Notes under the pieces: generated by a model
The model's input: only the letters and a program-made list of their open reading frames with translations
Told to the model about the DNA's origin: nothing
The model's database searches: none
Position numbers and translations under genes: made by a program
Assembly: GCF_014524545.1 (NCBI RefSeq)
Contig: NZ_CP053557.1
Coordinates: 1,017,501 to 1,081,500, forward strand
Source: Exiguobacterium sp. Helios
GTDB taxonomy: Bacteria; Bacillota; Bacilli; Exiguobacteriales; Exiguobacteriaceae
DNA: 64,000 nt
Direction: 5' to 3'
Shown: in pieces, positions 25,482-34,594 of the stretch
Layout of the letters: each line of letters opens with the position of its first letter
How positions within the stretch are numbered: the stretch's first letter is position 1

Positions 25482-26333
25482 GTGACAGCGGTTGTAAAGG
25501 AAAGTATGTTAAAAGTGATTGTCGCCTCGATTGGCGGGTTCGTCATCGCAGTAGCGATGAACTGGTTCTTGATTCCAAGTGGTGTTTACTCGACAGGATT
25601 TACAGGACTGGCCCAAATTTTAACGCAGGTCTTGCAAGGAACGGCGTTTGCTTTTGGGGAAAACGTCTGGTTTTTAGTCTTGAACTTGCCCTTGATTGTT
25701 TTGGCATGGATTATGCTCGGACGCAGTTTTACCATCATTACATTGATTTCCGTTTTGGCGACAACGATTTTTATCGGACTTATTCCTCAGTATGCTGTCA
25801 TTCCGGGTGATCAGACACTCAATGCCGTGTTCGGTGGTGTCTTGCTGGCGATCGGAACGGGGATTACGATTAAATTCGGGGCATCGACGGGTGGTTTTGA
25901 TATCGTTGCGTTGATTTTCGCGCGTTTCTCTGACCGTAGCGTCGGATTATACCTGTTTGTGTTGAACTTCCTGATTGCAATCCTCGCTGGAGCGTTGTTT
26001 GGTTGGTCAACGGCACTGTACACGATTGTCTTCATTTATGTCACTTCAAAAGTCGTCGATGAAATCCATACAAGCAATCAACGGTTGACGATTTTCATCA
26101 TTACGAATCATGCCGACGATATTACGACGGCACTTCACCAACACATCATTCGAGGCATCACCCAGATGCCGGCAATCGGTACGTATTCACGGGCTGAGAA
26201 GTCGACGCTGATGATGGTCATCGAACGGCACGAGTTGCGCGATATCGAGCGCATTTGCCGCGATGCAGACGAAACGGTGTTCATCAACGTCGTTGCGACA
26301 GATTCTGTAGTCGGATACTTCCGCAAAGGATGA
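25482..26333 (+). CDS. YitT family membrane protein (DUF161 + DUF2179)
   Basis: 283 residues. Five or six N-terminal helices (NWFLIPSGVYSTGFTGLAQIL, then GASTGGFDIVALIF are the family patterns), followed by a soluble C-terminal DUF2179 domain (HIIRGITQMPAIGTYSR). The molecular function is unknown in the family. The GTG at 25482 is chosen because AGAGGAGAA lies about 7 bp upstream; the open frame runs back to 25410 through the promoter. Monocistronic. Confidence 0.85.
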   Translation: MTAVVKESMLKVIVASIGGFVIAVAMNWFLIPSGVYSTGFTGLAQILTQVLQGTAFAFGENVWFLVLNLPLIVLAWIMLGRSFTIITLISVLATTIFIGLIPQYAVIPGDQTLNAVFGGVLLAIGTGITIKFGASTGGFDIVALIFARFSDRSVGLYLFVLNFLIAILAGALFGWSTALYTIVFIYVTSKVVDEIHTSNQRLTIFIITNHADDITTALHQHIIRGITQMPAIGTYSRAEKSTLMMVIERHELRDIERICRDADETVFINVVATDSVVGYFRKG

Positions 26334-26357
26334 TTGAAAATTAGGGGGGCACAACAA

Positions 26358-26400
26358 CAAAGCCGGCTTTTCTGTCTGATGGACAGAGAAGCCGGCTTTG
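26358..26400. terminator. bidirectional intrinsic terminator
   Basis: A 19-bp stem CAAAGCCGGCTTtTCTGTC / GACAGAgAAGCCGGCTTTG between the convergent yitT-type and Cof-type genes. Confidence 0.85.
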
Positions 26401-26410
26401 TTTAATGACA

Positions 26411-27220
26411 TCAAATCAGACCGAGGACATGTTTCAGGTAGTAGGCAATCCCGTCTTCCTGGTTCGACTTCGTTGTGCCGTTAGCAACCAGTTTTAACGC
26501 GCCGATGGCATTGCCCATCGCGACGCCATGCCCGACATACTCGAGCATTTCCAAGTCATTTTCTTCATCACCAAAAGCAATGATCTGTTTTTGTTCAATC
26601 CCGAGATGACGCGAGACTTGTTGTAAACCTATGGCTTTACTCGTACCTTTTCGCATGACCTCGACCATATATTCCGGTTTGACCCACTGGCGGTTTAAGA
26701 CCGTTTCGGCATGAATGCTCGAAAGTTCGGACCGGATTTCCTGGACATGTTCGCCTTTCGCATGAATCAGCAGGGATGTCGGTTCATGTTGCAAGACCTT
26801 CCGTAAATCACCTGTCGTCACGGATAAGGCATGATCCGTGTAGAATTCATAAATACCGGTCGGATCGTTTTGGAAGTAAACATGATCCGTCACTTCGCAG
26901 ACGATATTTTGTGTTTTCGAGTCCGCTACCGATTCCAAGATGTGCTGAAAAGTTTTCAGCGGAATCGGATGATGGCTGACTTCAAAATGACGGTCTTGCG
27001 GATGGTGAACAAGTCCGCCGTTAAAATTGACGATCGGTGTCGTCAATCCGAGTTCGTCGTAATAGCGTTTGGCGTGCCGGAAAGGACGCCCTGTCGCGAT
27101 GACGATTTCATGACCGTTGTCGCGTGCAGTTCTTAACGCATGTAAGTTGGCCTGACTGATGGTTTTGTCGTCGCGTAATAATGTCCCGTCCAAATCGACG
27201 GCAATCAGATGACGTTGCAT
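26411..27220 (-). CDS. Cof-type HAD superfamily phosphatase
   Basis: 269 residues. Motif I is AVDLDGTLL at the N terminus, motif II ATGRPF, then the C2B cap domain, and motif III/IV GDEENDLEML near the C terminus. Such enzymes hydrolyse sugar phosphates or FMN-like substrates in the cytoplasm; the substrate is unknown. The ATG at 27220 has GGAGTGAG upstream; an in-frame ATG at 27247 lacks a site. Single gene, convergent with yitT. It is not a beta-phosphoglucomutase: cap type and motifs differ. Confidence 0.85.
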   Translation of the reverse strand: MQRHLIAVDLDGTLLRDDKTISQANLHALRTARDNGHEIVIATGRPFRHAKRYYDELGLTTPIVNFNGGLVHHPQDRHFEVSHHPIPLKTFQHILESVADSKTQNIVCEVTDHVYFQNDPTGIYEFYTDHALSVTTGDLRKVLQHEPTSLLIHAKGEHVQEIRSELSSIHAETVLNRQWVKPEYMVEVMRKGTSKAIGLQQVSRHLGIEQKQIIAFGDEENDLEMLEYVGHGVAMGNAIGALKLVANGTTKSNQEDGIAYYLKHVLGLI

Positions 27221-27413
27221 AGGATACTCACTCCACTCTGGATTCATTACGCTTACTGTAGCATAATCGGCTGAAAAATATCTGAAATTGCCTGCTTTTT
27301 GAATTCAGGAAAGCGTTTAAAAAAATCGGAGAAAAGCTGTCTATGGTCCTAAAAAATGATATACTACGAAACGTAGGACATTAAAAAGTAAGTTAAGAAA
27401 TGGAGGGGGAAGA

Positions 27414-27608
27414 ATGCGTTTTCTCGTTACATTCTTCTGGTCGTTCTTACTCGTGAACACAGCTGTGTTCATCGTATCAGCGGTCGATGCAGTCACGTAT
27501 AACTTCGGATTCGCGACAGCTATGTCAGTCGTGACTTCACTTGTCGTCTTCGCACTTGATGCAGTCAACGAAGATCTTGGTCTTGGTCAAGGGACAAAGG
27601 CAGAATAA
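27414..27608 (+). CDS. DUF2929 family small membrane protein
   Basis: 64 residues with two hydrophobic helices (FLVTFFWSFLLVNTAVFIVSA and FATAMSVVTSLVVFALDAV). Length and pattern fit the DUF2929 family of Bacillales, function unknown. AATGGAGGGGGAAGA precedes the ATG. A -10 TATACT at 27360-27365 suggests its own promoter. Confidence 0.75.
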   Translation: MRFLVTFFWSFLLVNTAVFIVSAVDAVTYNFGFATAMSVVTSLVVFALDAVNEDLGLGQGTKAE

Positions 27609-27612
27609 GGTA

Positions 27613-27654
27613 AAAGCGAGATATCGTCATTCGGACGATAGGCTCGCTTTTTAT
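27613..27654 (+). terminator. intrinsic terminator after the DUF2929 gene
   Basis: AAAGCGAG / CTCGCTTT outer stem with inner TATCGTC/GACGATA, then TTTTTAT. Confidence 0.85.
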
Positions 27655-27715
27655 GATTTAGCTGAGAACACTCGTGACTTTAGTGACGAGTAGTTCAAAG
27701 TTTAGGAGGCAAGTG

Positions 27716-28849
27716 ATGATTGTACTTAAAAATGTGACCCTAGCCGGGGGAGTAACGGATGTATGGGTTGGTGGGGGAAAGATTCTCGCAATCGGTTCCT
27801 ATACAATGGACGAACGGCTGATTACGCAGACGATTGACGGATCAGGCAAACAATTGGTCCCAGGATTACTCGATGGACATGTTCATCCGATCGGCGGAGG
27901 CGGGGAAGGTGGTTTTTCGACACGGACGCTGCCACTTTTGGCAACTGATTTTCTGGAAGCCGGCGTCACGACTGTCGTTGGATTACTGGGAACAGATGGA
28001 TGGACGCGGACTGGAATCGATCTGCTTGCGCACATGCGCGGCTATATGAGTCAAGGTATCCGTTCCTTCCTCTTGTCAGGCAGTTACGCGGTCCCTCCGG
28101 TTTCGATTACGCAGTCAATTGCGGAAGATATCCTGTTGATTAACGAAGTCATCGGGATTGGTGAGATTGCCATCAACGACCATCGTTCGACACATCCGAC
28201 TGTTCCTGAGGTGGCACGACTTGCTTCGCAAGCACGGATTGCCGGTCTTTTAAAGGGGGTCCGGGGGACGATGAATGTTCATATCGGGGACGGAAAACAT
28301 GCGCTTGACCTGCTCAACGAAGTGGTCGAAACGACCGATATTCCGATTACACAATTTTTACCGACCCATATCAACCGCAGCGAACGGATATTTGACGCCG
28401 GTTTACGTTGGGCGAAACAAGGCGGACGGATTGATTTTACGACCTGTACGACGGAAACGTTCATTGAAGAAGGGGAGATACCAGCAGGTCAGGCACTACA
28501 GCGTGCTCTTGCTGCCGGTATCCCGTTACGTCAGATTACGATGTCGAGTGACGCAGGGGCCAGCTTACCCGCCTTTGATGAAAGCGGGAAACTGCTTCGT
28601 CTTGAGACCGGAAAGCCGACATCGATTTTGGATGCGGTCCGTGATGCGGTGAAACATGGCGTGCAGTTAAAGGACGCGATCCAAACTGTTACATCAAACG
28701 TCGCAGAAGCATATGGCATTTCCGGAGGACTCATCCAGGAAGGCGAGCGTGCTGATCTGTTACTGATTGATGACGCTTTGCAAATCGATACGATTCTTGC
28801 AGAAGGGCGTGCTATAATGATTCAGAAAAAATGGCTGTTGCCAAAATGA
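27716..28849 (+). CDS. iadA: isoaspartyl dipeptidase (beta-aspartyl-peptidase)
   Basis: 377 residues, amidohydrolase fold. Metal-site motif GLLDGHVHPIGGGGEGG (HxH) with the typical FSTRTLPL that follows, then GEIAINDHRSTHP, PTHINRSERIFD (metal His) and the catalytic Asp in MSSDAGAS. It removes beta-linked aspartyl residues formed by protein ageing. The ATG at 27716 has AGGAGG 6 bp upstream; the frame is open from 27674. The thioredoxin-like gene starts 12 bp after its stop, so they are one operon with psd. Confidence 0.9.
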   Translation: MIVLKNVTLAGGVTDVWVGGGKILAIGSYTMDERLITQTIDGSGKQLVPGLLDGHVHPIGGGGEGGFSTRTLPLLATDFLEAGVTTVVGLLGTDGWTRTGIDLLAHMRGYMSQGIRSFLLSGSYAVPPVSITQSIAEDILLINEVIGIGEIAINDHRSTHPTVPEVARLASQARIAGLLKGVRGTMNVHIGDGKHALDLLNEVVETTDIPITQFLPTHINRSERIFDAGLRWAKQGGRIDFTTCTTETFIEEGEIPAGQALQRALAAGIPLRQITMSSDAGASLPAFDESGKLLRLETGKPTSILDAVRDAVKHGVQLKDAIQTVTSNVAEAYGISGGLIQEGERADLLLIDDALQIDTILAEGRAIMIQKKWLLPK

Positions 28850-28861
28850 CGGAGGGATACT

Positions 28862-29353
28862 GTGTCAAAGAAATCTAACCGTGTAAAACCAACAAAAAAA
28901 CCGCAATCGAAAGCCAACTGGATTACAGCTGGTGTGATCGCGCTGATCGTCTTAATCGGGGCGACGATGTTACTGTTTACGGATCGAGAGGATTCTGCAT
29001 CGAAAAACGGTAATTTAACGGCCGGTCAAGTGGCGGATAAGCTGAAGTCCGGCGATGAATTTTACACGTATTTTTATCAGACGGGATGCGTACACTGTGA
29101 GAAAGTAAAACCGTATTTAGTGCCACTCGGTGAGAAACAGGACATTCCATTTGAACAAATTGATCTGGCAGTTGAACAGTCGGCTTGGGATACGTTTGCC
29201 ATCGAAGGGACGCCAACTGTCGTTCATTTCAAAGATGGGAAAGAAGTCAGCCGGGTATCCGGTGAGCAGACAGAAGACGCCTATAAAGAATTTTTCGCAG
29301 GTAAAGCCGTTAAAAATTCTGAAGAAGAGTCGTCAGGTGATTTAAATGATTAA
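28862..29353 (+). CDS. membrane-anchored thioredoxin-like protein
   Basis: 163 residues. A basic N terminus, one transmembrane helix at about residues 22-42, then an extracytoplasmic thioredoxin fold with the active site CVHC (QTGCVHCEKVKP) and the cis-Pro region GTPTVVHF. The GTG start follows GGAGGGATACT. The last codons overlap psd by 8 bp. It probably handles disulfides outside the membrane; the partner is unknown. CVHC rather than CGPC suggests it is not a general reductant. Confidence 0.82.
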   Translation: MSKKSNRVKPTKKPQSKANWITAGVIALIVLIGATMLLFTDREDSASKNGNLTAGQVADKLKSGDEFYTYFYQTGCVHCEKVKPYLVPLGEKQDIPFEQIDLAVEQSAWDTFAIEGTPTVVHFKDGKEVSRVSGEQTEDAYKEFFAGKAVKNSEEESSGDLND

Positions 29354-30125
29354 AAAATGGTTCTTTACGCAACTGTTTGAACTGAACGGTCATCCAACCG
29401 TCGCGAAACAACTGCGTCGCTTTGCGATGAGTCCGGTCAGTCGACCGCTGATTCAACCGTTCGTTAAGATGTATGATTTACAAATGCATGAGGCCAATCA
29501 GCCGCTTGAATCGTATAAGTCGTTACATGAATTGTTCGTTCGAAACTTAAAAGAAACGGTTCGTCCGATTGACGGGTCAGAACAGGCTGTCGTCAGCCCG
29601 TGTGATGGCGTTTTATCCGTTGTCGAGGATTTGACGGAAGAAAGTCGTTTTACCGTCAAAGGACAGACGTATTCAGTTTCCGAGTTGCTCGGTTCGCATC
29701 ACGAAGCCGATCACTACATCGGAGGACGGGTATTGATTTTTTACCTCAGTCCGCAAAATTATCATCGTGTTCATGTACCGGTTGATGGGACAATCCGGAC
29801 CAGTTACACGCTCGGCCGTGATTCGGCACCGGTCAACGATCTCGGTCTTTCCTATGGGAAACGACCTTTGACGCGGAATTACCGTCGGGTCACACGTATC
29901 ACACATGGGGAACACGCACTTGAACATGTCATGGTCGGTGCCTTGAACGTGAACACCATCGTCCAAACGAATCAAAACCGAGAAGTCAGACGGGGCGATG
30001 AGTTCGGCTATTTTTCATTCGGCTCAACAGTCGTCTTGATTTGCCCGAAAGATGCCATCACATTAGAAACGGACATCAAAGGTCCGGTTTTGATGGGGCA
30101 ACGCATCGGTTATTGGAATTCATGA
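29346..30125 (+). CDS. psd: phosphatidylserine decarboxylase proenzyme
   Basis: 259 residues. Self-cleaving pyruvoyl enzyme with the processing site FGST (Ser227 becomes the pyruvoyl group; Escherichia has LGST). The conserved YHRVHVPVDG carries the expected His. It converts phosphatidylserine to phosphatidylethanolamine at the membrane, completing the path begun by PssA. The ATG overlaps the upstream gene by 8 bp. It is not adjacent to pssA, unlike in Bacillus subtilis. Confidence 0.93.
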   Translation: MIKKWFFTQLFELNGHPTVAKQLRRFAMSPVSRPLIQPFVKMYDLQMHEANQPLESYKSLHELFVRNLKETVRPIDGSEQAVVSPCDGVLSVVEDLTEESRFTVKGQTYSVSELLGSHHEADHYIGGRVLIFYLSPQNYHRVHVPVDGTIRTSYTLGRDSAPVNDLGLSYGKRPLTRNYRRVTRITHGEHALEHVMVGALNVNTIVQTNQNREVRRGDEFGYFSFGSTVVLICPKDAITLETDIKGPVLMGQRIGYWNS

Positions 30126-30131
30126 ATGGAG

Positions 30132-30157
30132 ACGCTCCCGTTACGAAGGGAGCGTTT
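30132..30157 (+). terminator. weak intrinsic terminator after psd
   Basis: ACGCTCCC / GGGAGCGT stem with an 8-nt loop and only TT afterwards. It may be leaky. Confidence 0.5.
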
Positions 30158-30181
30158 CGTCATGCTTAGGAGGAAGCTATC

Positions 30182-31531
30182 ATGCAGGTTTTAATGTTTA
30201 CGGGAGCATCGGGTTCGTCGCTTCAAATTTACGGGGCCTTATTCATTTTTTTAGTGACCTATGCATTTATCATCAGTGAAAAAATTAGTCGGGCAATTGT
30301 CGCCCTGTTAGGTGCATTAGCAATGGTGATATTCGGCATCGTCCGGTTGGAATCTGCCTTGTTTGAATACGTTGAATGGGGAACAATCGTCTTATTGATC
30401 GGGATGATGATTTTAGTGACGATTGCCAATCAGTCCGGATTGTTTGAATACATTGCCATTCGGGCGGCTAAAAAAACAAAGGGAGATCCGGTAAAAATCT
30501 TGATTTTACTATCCGGATTGACGGCACTCGGATCTGCCTTTTTAGACAATGTCACGACGGTCCTGTTGATTGTTCCAATTACGTTTTCGATTACGAAGGT
30601 CTTAAAAATCAAGCCGTTTCCATTTTTACTGGCGGAAGTCCTGTTTGCCAACATCGGTGGAACGGCCACATTGATCGGTGACCCTCCGAACATCATGATT
30701 GGAGCCGCTAATCCGCATTTGACGTTCAATGCCTTCTTATTGAACCTCGCACCTGTGATTGTGCTGATTACAATCGTGACAATCGGTATTTTGTATATGA
30801 TTTTCCGCAAACACTTACACGTGGAACCGGAAGACCAACAAAAATTGATGGAGATTGACGAAAACAGCTACATCGTCAGCCGTAAATTAGTCACGCGCAG
30901 CAGTATCGTCCTGGTAAGTACGATTGTATTGTTCGTCATTCATCCGTTACTGAGTCGAATCGGTCTTCATTTGGAAGCACCTGCCATCGCAATCCTAGGA
31001 GCGACTATCTTAATGCTGCTGACGATTGAAAACAACCACCAATTGGAGGAAGTATTCGCCCGGGTAGAGTGGACGACAATCTTTTTCTTCGCGGGACTGT
31101 TTATCTTAGTCGGCGGAATTCAGGAAGTGGGCGTCATCCGTTTCTTGGCAGAAAAAACAATCACGTTGACAGGGGGAGACATCCAGACGACAGCAACCGC
31201 TGTTCTTTGGTTATCCGGCATTGCCAGTGCGACGATTGATAATATTCCGTTCGTCGCGACGATGATTCCATTGATCAATGATGTGGCGACAGGAATTGGA
31301 TTGTCACCCGACAGTCAACAAGTCGACGTCTTATGGTGGTCCTTGTCGCTCGGAGCATGTCTTGGAGGGAACGGAACATTGATTGGCGCGTCAGCCAATG
31401 TGATTGTCGCGGGATTAGCTACGCGGCAAGGGGAGAAGTTCACCTACGGAAGATTCTTACTTTACGGGGCTCCGATCACCATCGTAACGCTGATTATTTC
31501 GCAACTTTATTTATGGATCCGCTATTATTGA
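30182..31531 (+). CDS. ArsB/NhaD-type (SLC13-like) ion transporter
   Basis: 449 residues, about 11 helices. The family motifs are SAFLDNVTTVLLIVPIT and NIGGTATLIGDPPNIMIG in the first half, repeated as ATIDNIPFVATMIPL and LGACLGGNGTLIGASANV in the second half, showing the inverted repeat of the ion transporter superfamily. It may carry Na+/H+, arsenite or dicarboxylate; no ars genes are nearby. AGGAGGAAGC precedes the ATG. Confidence 0.82.
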   Translation: MQVLMFTGASGSSLQIYGALFIFLVTYAFIISEKISRAIVALLGALAMVIFGIVRLESALFEYVEWGTIVLLIGMMILVTIANQSGLFEYIAIRAAKKTKGDPVKILILLSGLTALGSAFLDNVTTVLLIVPITFSITKVLKIKPFPFLLAEVLFANIGGTATLIGDPPNIMIGAANPHLTFNAFLLNLAPVIVLITIVTIGILYMIFRKHLHVEPEDQQKLMEIDENSYIVSRKLVTRSSIVLVSTIVLFVIHPLLSRIGLHLEAPAIAILGATILMLLTIENNHQLEEVFARVEWTTIFFFAGLFILVGGIQEVGVIRFLAEKTITLTGGDIQTTATAVLWLSGIASATIDNIPFVATMIPLINDVATGIGLSPDSQQVDVLWWSLSLGACLGGNGTLIGASANVIVAGLATRQGEKFTYGRFLLYGAPITIVTLIISQLYLWIRYY

Positions 31532-31603
31532 AGAAAATTTTTGAAACGGAAGAGACATGTACTCTTTCGTTTTCTTTTGGTCGTCGCTCTATCAAATGGA
31601 TTG

Positions 31604-31612
31604 TGCTATAAT
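31604..31612 (+). promoter_or_regulatory. extended -10 promoter of the yqe operon
   Basis: TGcTATAAT at 31604-31612 with no strong -35. It lies 70 bp upstream of yqeG. Confidence 0.55.
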
Positions 31613-31682
31613 CGAACGATAAGAACATAACTGTTTCTTAAACTTAACTATAGAGCTAGACCATTATCTGGAGGTTTTATTC

Positions 31683-32267
31683 TTGTTTAAACGACTTTAT
31701 CCAAAACATTTTGTGGCGTCGATTTATGATATCGACTTAGAGATGTTAAAACGAAACGGTGTCAAAGCAATTTTGACGGATCTTGATAATACACTTGTTG
31801 CTTGGAATATTGCCGATGCTCCAGACGAATTGGTGTCATGGCTCGATATGGTGAATAACCAATACGGATTTGACGTCATCATCGTCTCGAATAATAACGG
31901 CGATCGAGTCAAGAAATTTGCGGATCCACTTGGCTTACATTATATTGCACCGGCCCGTAAACCTTTACCGATTGGTTTCAAACGTGCGTTGACGGAATTT
32001 GGTTATCACGCGAAGGAAGTTGTCTTCCTTGGAGATCAATTGTTTACAGATGTGTTAGGCGCAAATTCAGTAGGTATCGAAGTAATTCACGTTCAACCCG
32101 TCGTCAAGACAGACGGTGTCGTCACAAAATTTAATCGCTTGATGGAACGGTTGATTTTCCGTCGGATGAAACGCAAAGGGATCTACAAATTGACGCAACG
32201 TGTCAAAGAAGATCCGGCAGTGTTAAAACACCCGATTGAGACCCTTCGTCAAGATAAGCAGCAATGA
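31683..32267 (+). CDS. yqeG: YqeG family HAD-IIIA phosphatase
   Basis: 194 residues. HAD motif I ILTDLDNTLVAW, motif II VSNNN, motif III/IV region KPLPIGFKRAL and FLGDQLFTDVLGAN. Conserved first gene of the yqe cluster; its relatives act on phosphatidylglycerophosphate-like or nucleotide substrates, so the function is uncertain. The TTG start is preceded by TGGAGG at good spacing. Its stop is 120 bp before yqeH, a wider gap than in Bacillus. Confidence 0.88.
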   Translation: MFKRLYPKHFVASIYDIDLEMLKRNGVKAILTDLDNTLVAWNIADAPDELVSWLDMVNNQYGFDVIIVSNNNGDRVKKFADPLGLHYIAPARKPLPIGFKRALTEFGYHAKEVVFLGDQLFTDVLGANSVGIEVIHVQPVVKTDGVVTKFNRLMERLIFRRMKRKGIYKLTQRVKEDPAVLKHPIETLRQDKQQ

Positions 32268-32389
32268 CCCTGTCATACCGGTAGATGAAAGGATAGGCAG
32301 CAGTCGCAACATGTACGGCAAAAGGTCGGAAGTTACGCTCTTGGAGTGGCGTGCAGGGCGCTACGTTGAATAGAGAAGGGAAAGTCCCG

Positions 32390-33514
32390 ATGCGGCTCAA
32401 CACACACATGGAAGAAATCAATTGCGCAGGCTGTGGTGTCGCGATCCAAACAGAGGATCCGAAAGCACCTGGTTATGCGCCTAAATCTGCACTTGACCGG
32501 GAAATGGTCATTTGCCAACGTTGTTTTAAACTGAAGCATTACAACCAAATTCAAGACGTCGCATTAACGGACGATGATTTTGTCAAAATCTTAGATGGAA
32601 TCGGTCAAAAAGATGCATTAGTCGTTAAAATTGTTGATATCTTTGATTTTAATGGAAGTTGGTTACCCGGATTACACCGTTTCGTCGGAAAAAATGATGT
32701 TTTGCTCGTCGGAAACAAAGCCGACTTGCTACCAAAATCACTTAATCCGAATCGCTTAATGAACTGGATGCGCCAAACATCAAAAGAGCTGGGCTTACGT
32801 CCGGTCGACGTGCATCTGATCAGTGCGAAAAAAGGACACGGTGTGGATGAACTGGCAGAGAAAATCGATTATTACCGCAAAGGACGCGACGTTTACGTCG
32901 TCGGCTGTACGAACGTCGGTAAGTCGACATTGATTAACCAAGTCATTAAACGATTCGGGGAAGAAGAAGAGGCGGTCATCACAGTCAGTCACTTCCCGGG
33001 AACGACACTTGATTTAATTGATATTCCGTTGGACGATAACTGTAATCTGTACGATACACCAGGAATCATCAATCATCACCAAATGGCACATTACGTGGAT
33101 GCAAGAGACTTGAAGTTGATTACGCCGAAAAAAGAAATCAAGCCGCAAGTGTTCCAAATTCATCCACAACAAACATTGTTCTTCGGTGGTCTGGCTCGTC
33201 TTGACTACATGGAAGGCAACAAACGGTCATTCGTCATCTATATGTCAAATGACTTGAAAGTACACCGGACGAAGCTCGATAAAGCAGACGATCTGTATGC
33301 GAATCATAACGGAGAATTGTTATCACCGCCGAATGAGAAGACGCTTGAGATGCTTCCGCCGCTCGTTCGACACGAGTTCAGTCTACGCGACAATATGAAA
33401 ACGGATATCGTTTTCAGTGGACTCGGTTGGGTGGCAGTTCACGGAAAAGGCGGACGAGTTGCTGCCTACGCACCAAAAGGTGTTGCTGTCTCATTACGTG
33501 AGGCGCTTGTCTGA
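32390..33514 (+). CDS. yqeH: ribosome biogenesis GTPase YqeH
   Basis: 374 residues. N-terminal zinc finger (CAGC ... CQRC), then a circularly permuted GTPase: G4 GNKADLLPKS, G5 SAKKG, G1 GCTNVGKST, G3 DTPG in that order. The C-terminal RNA-binding domain is as in YqeH/NOA1, needed for 30S assembly. The ATG at 32390 has AGAAGGGAAAG upstream; an ATG six codons later would match the Bacillus N terminus but has no site. One-base overlap with aroE. Confidence 0.93.
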   Translation: MRLNTHMEEINCAGCGVAIQTEDPKAPGYAPKSALDREMVICQRCFKLKHYNQIQDVALTDDDFVKILDGIGQKDALVVKIVDIFDFNGSWLPGLHRFVGKNDVLLVGNKADLLPKSLNPNRLMNWMRQTSKELGLRPVDVHLISAKKGHGVDELAEKIDYYRKGRDVYVVGCTNVGKSTLINQVIKRFGEEEEAVITVSHFPGTTLDLIDIPLDDNCNLYDTPGIINHHQMAHYVDARDLKLITPKKEIKPQVFQIHPQQTLFFGGLARLDYMEGNKRSFVIYMSNDLKVHRTKLDKADDLYANHNGELLSPPNEKTLEMLPPLVRHEFSLRDNMKTDIVFSGLGWVAVHGKGGRVAAYAPKGVAVSLREALV

Positions 33515-34299
33515 TGCAATTTGCTGTCATCGGTCATCCGATTGCCCATTCGCTTTCACCCATGTTGCATGAAACATGGCTGAAGGCGGCTGGGCTTTTC
33601 GGTTGTTATACCACGGTAGATGTCGAAGTGAACGGATTGGAAGCGTTCGTTCAGAAGGTAAGAAAACGGCAGTTTGATGGAATCAATGTGACGATTCCGC
33701 ATAAGTCGGCGATCATTCCTTTTCTTGATCGTCTGGAGCCGGCAGCAGTACGCGCCGGTGCCGTCAATACCGTCTATTGGGACGGGGAGGAACTGGTCGG
33801 TGCCAATACGGACGGAACCGGATTTGCCCGCGCCCTTGCGACACGAACGAATGCGAAAAACAGTTTAGTGATTGGAGCAGGCGGAGCGGCCCGCGGCATC
33901 ATTCCAATGCTTCCCGGTCATGTTACTGTCATGAACCGGACGAATCAGACGGCTGAACAGGTGGCTGCTGAATTCGGGCAATCTGCTGTTCCTTGGTCGA
34001 GCACACTGGATTTGATGCCGTATGATGTCATCATCAATACGACTTCTGTCGGAATGGCGCCCGCGATTGATCAGACGCCGATCGAATTGACAGCGACGAC
34101 GGCTTTGATTTGTGATATTATTTATCGACCGACCCCGACCCGTCTTTTGCGGGAAGCGACCGCAAACGGGCTTGATACACTAGATGGTGTTTTAATGTTT
34201 GTACTACAAGCGGCTGAAGCGTTTGAACGCTTCACCGGTCATAAACCTGATCTCGCACTCGGCGAGCAGGTGATTAGAAAGCAATTGGAGGAATCATAA
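33514..34299 (+). CDS. aroE: shikimate dehydrogenase (NADP+)
   Basis: 261 residues. Substrate-binding motifs GHPIAHSLSPMLHE and NVTIPHKSAI (catalytic Lys), then GAVNTVYW, GANTDGTGF and the dinucleotide turn GAGGAARGI with NRT for NADP phosphate. It reduces 3-dehydroshikimate to shikimate. It starts within the yqeH stop (TGATG), as in the Bacillus cluster. Confidence 0.94.
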   Translation: MQFAVIGHPIAHSLSPMLHETWLKAAGLFGCYTTVDVEVNGLEAFVQKVRKRQFDGINVTIPHKSAIIPFLDRLEPAAVRAGAVNTVYWDGEELVGANTDGTGFARALATRTNAKNSLVIGAGGAARGIIPMLPGHVTVMNRTNQTAEQVAAEFGQSAVPWSSTLDLMPYDVIINTTSVGMAPAIDQTPIELTATTALICDIIYRPTPTRLLREATANGLDTLDGVLMFVLQAAEAFERFTGHKPDLALGEQVIRKQLEES

Positions 34300-34300
34300 T

Positions 34301-34594
34301 ATGTTAACAGGTAAACAAAAACGGTATTTACGCGCGACGGCACACGACTTAAGCCCGATTTTCCAAGTCGGAAAAAACGGTGTTGGTGAAGCGATGTGTG
34401 CAGATTTGATGGATGCACTTGAAAAACGTGAACTCTTGAAAGTTCAAGTTCTTCAAAACTGTGCTGACGCTCCGAAAGATGTCGCGGCTGAGCTCGTTGA
34501 CGGAACAAATGCCGAACTCGTTCAAGTCATCGGAAAAGTCATCGTTCTCTACAAGGAATCGAAAGAGAATAAGACGCTTCAATTACCACGATGA
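34301..34594 (+). CDS. yqeI: YhbY/YqeI family RNA-binding protein
   Basis: 97 residues, one CRM domain: LTGKQKRYLRATAHDLSPIFQVGKNG is the family start (pattern split over residues 2-27), with the GxxG-like loop GKNGVGE. It associates with the pre-50S subunit. GGAGGAATCAT precedes the ATG one base after aroE. The stop overlaps nadD by 4 bp. Confidence 0.92.
   Translation: MLTGKQKRYLRATAHDLSPIFQVGKNGVGEAMCADLMDALEKRELLKVQVLQNCADAPKDVAAELVDGTNAELVQVIGKVIVLYKESKENKTLQLPR

Noticed and set aside
27669-27691. Hairpin before iadA as a riboswitch or attenuator
   Set aside because: Only a short imperfect stem (ACTCGT/ACGAGT) with no known aptamer and no alternative terminator.
31333-31611. 92-codon + strand frame across the end of the ion transporter gene
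   Set aside because: Out-of-frame overlap without a start site; the composition is not protein-like.
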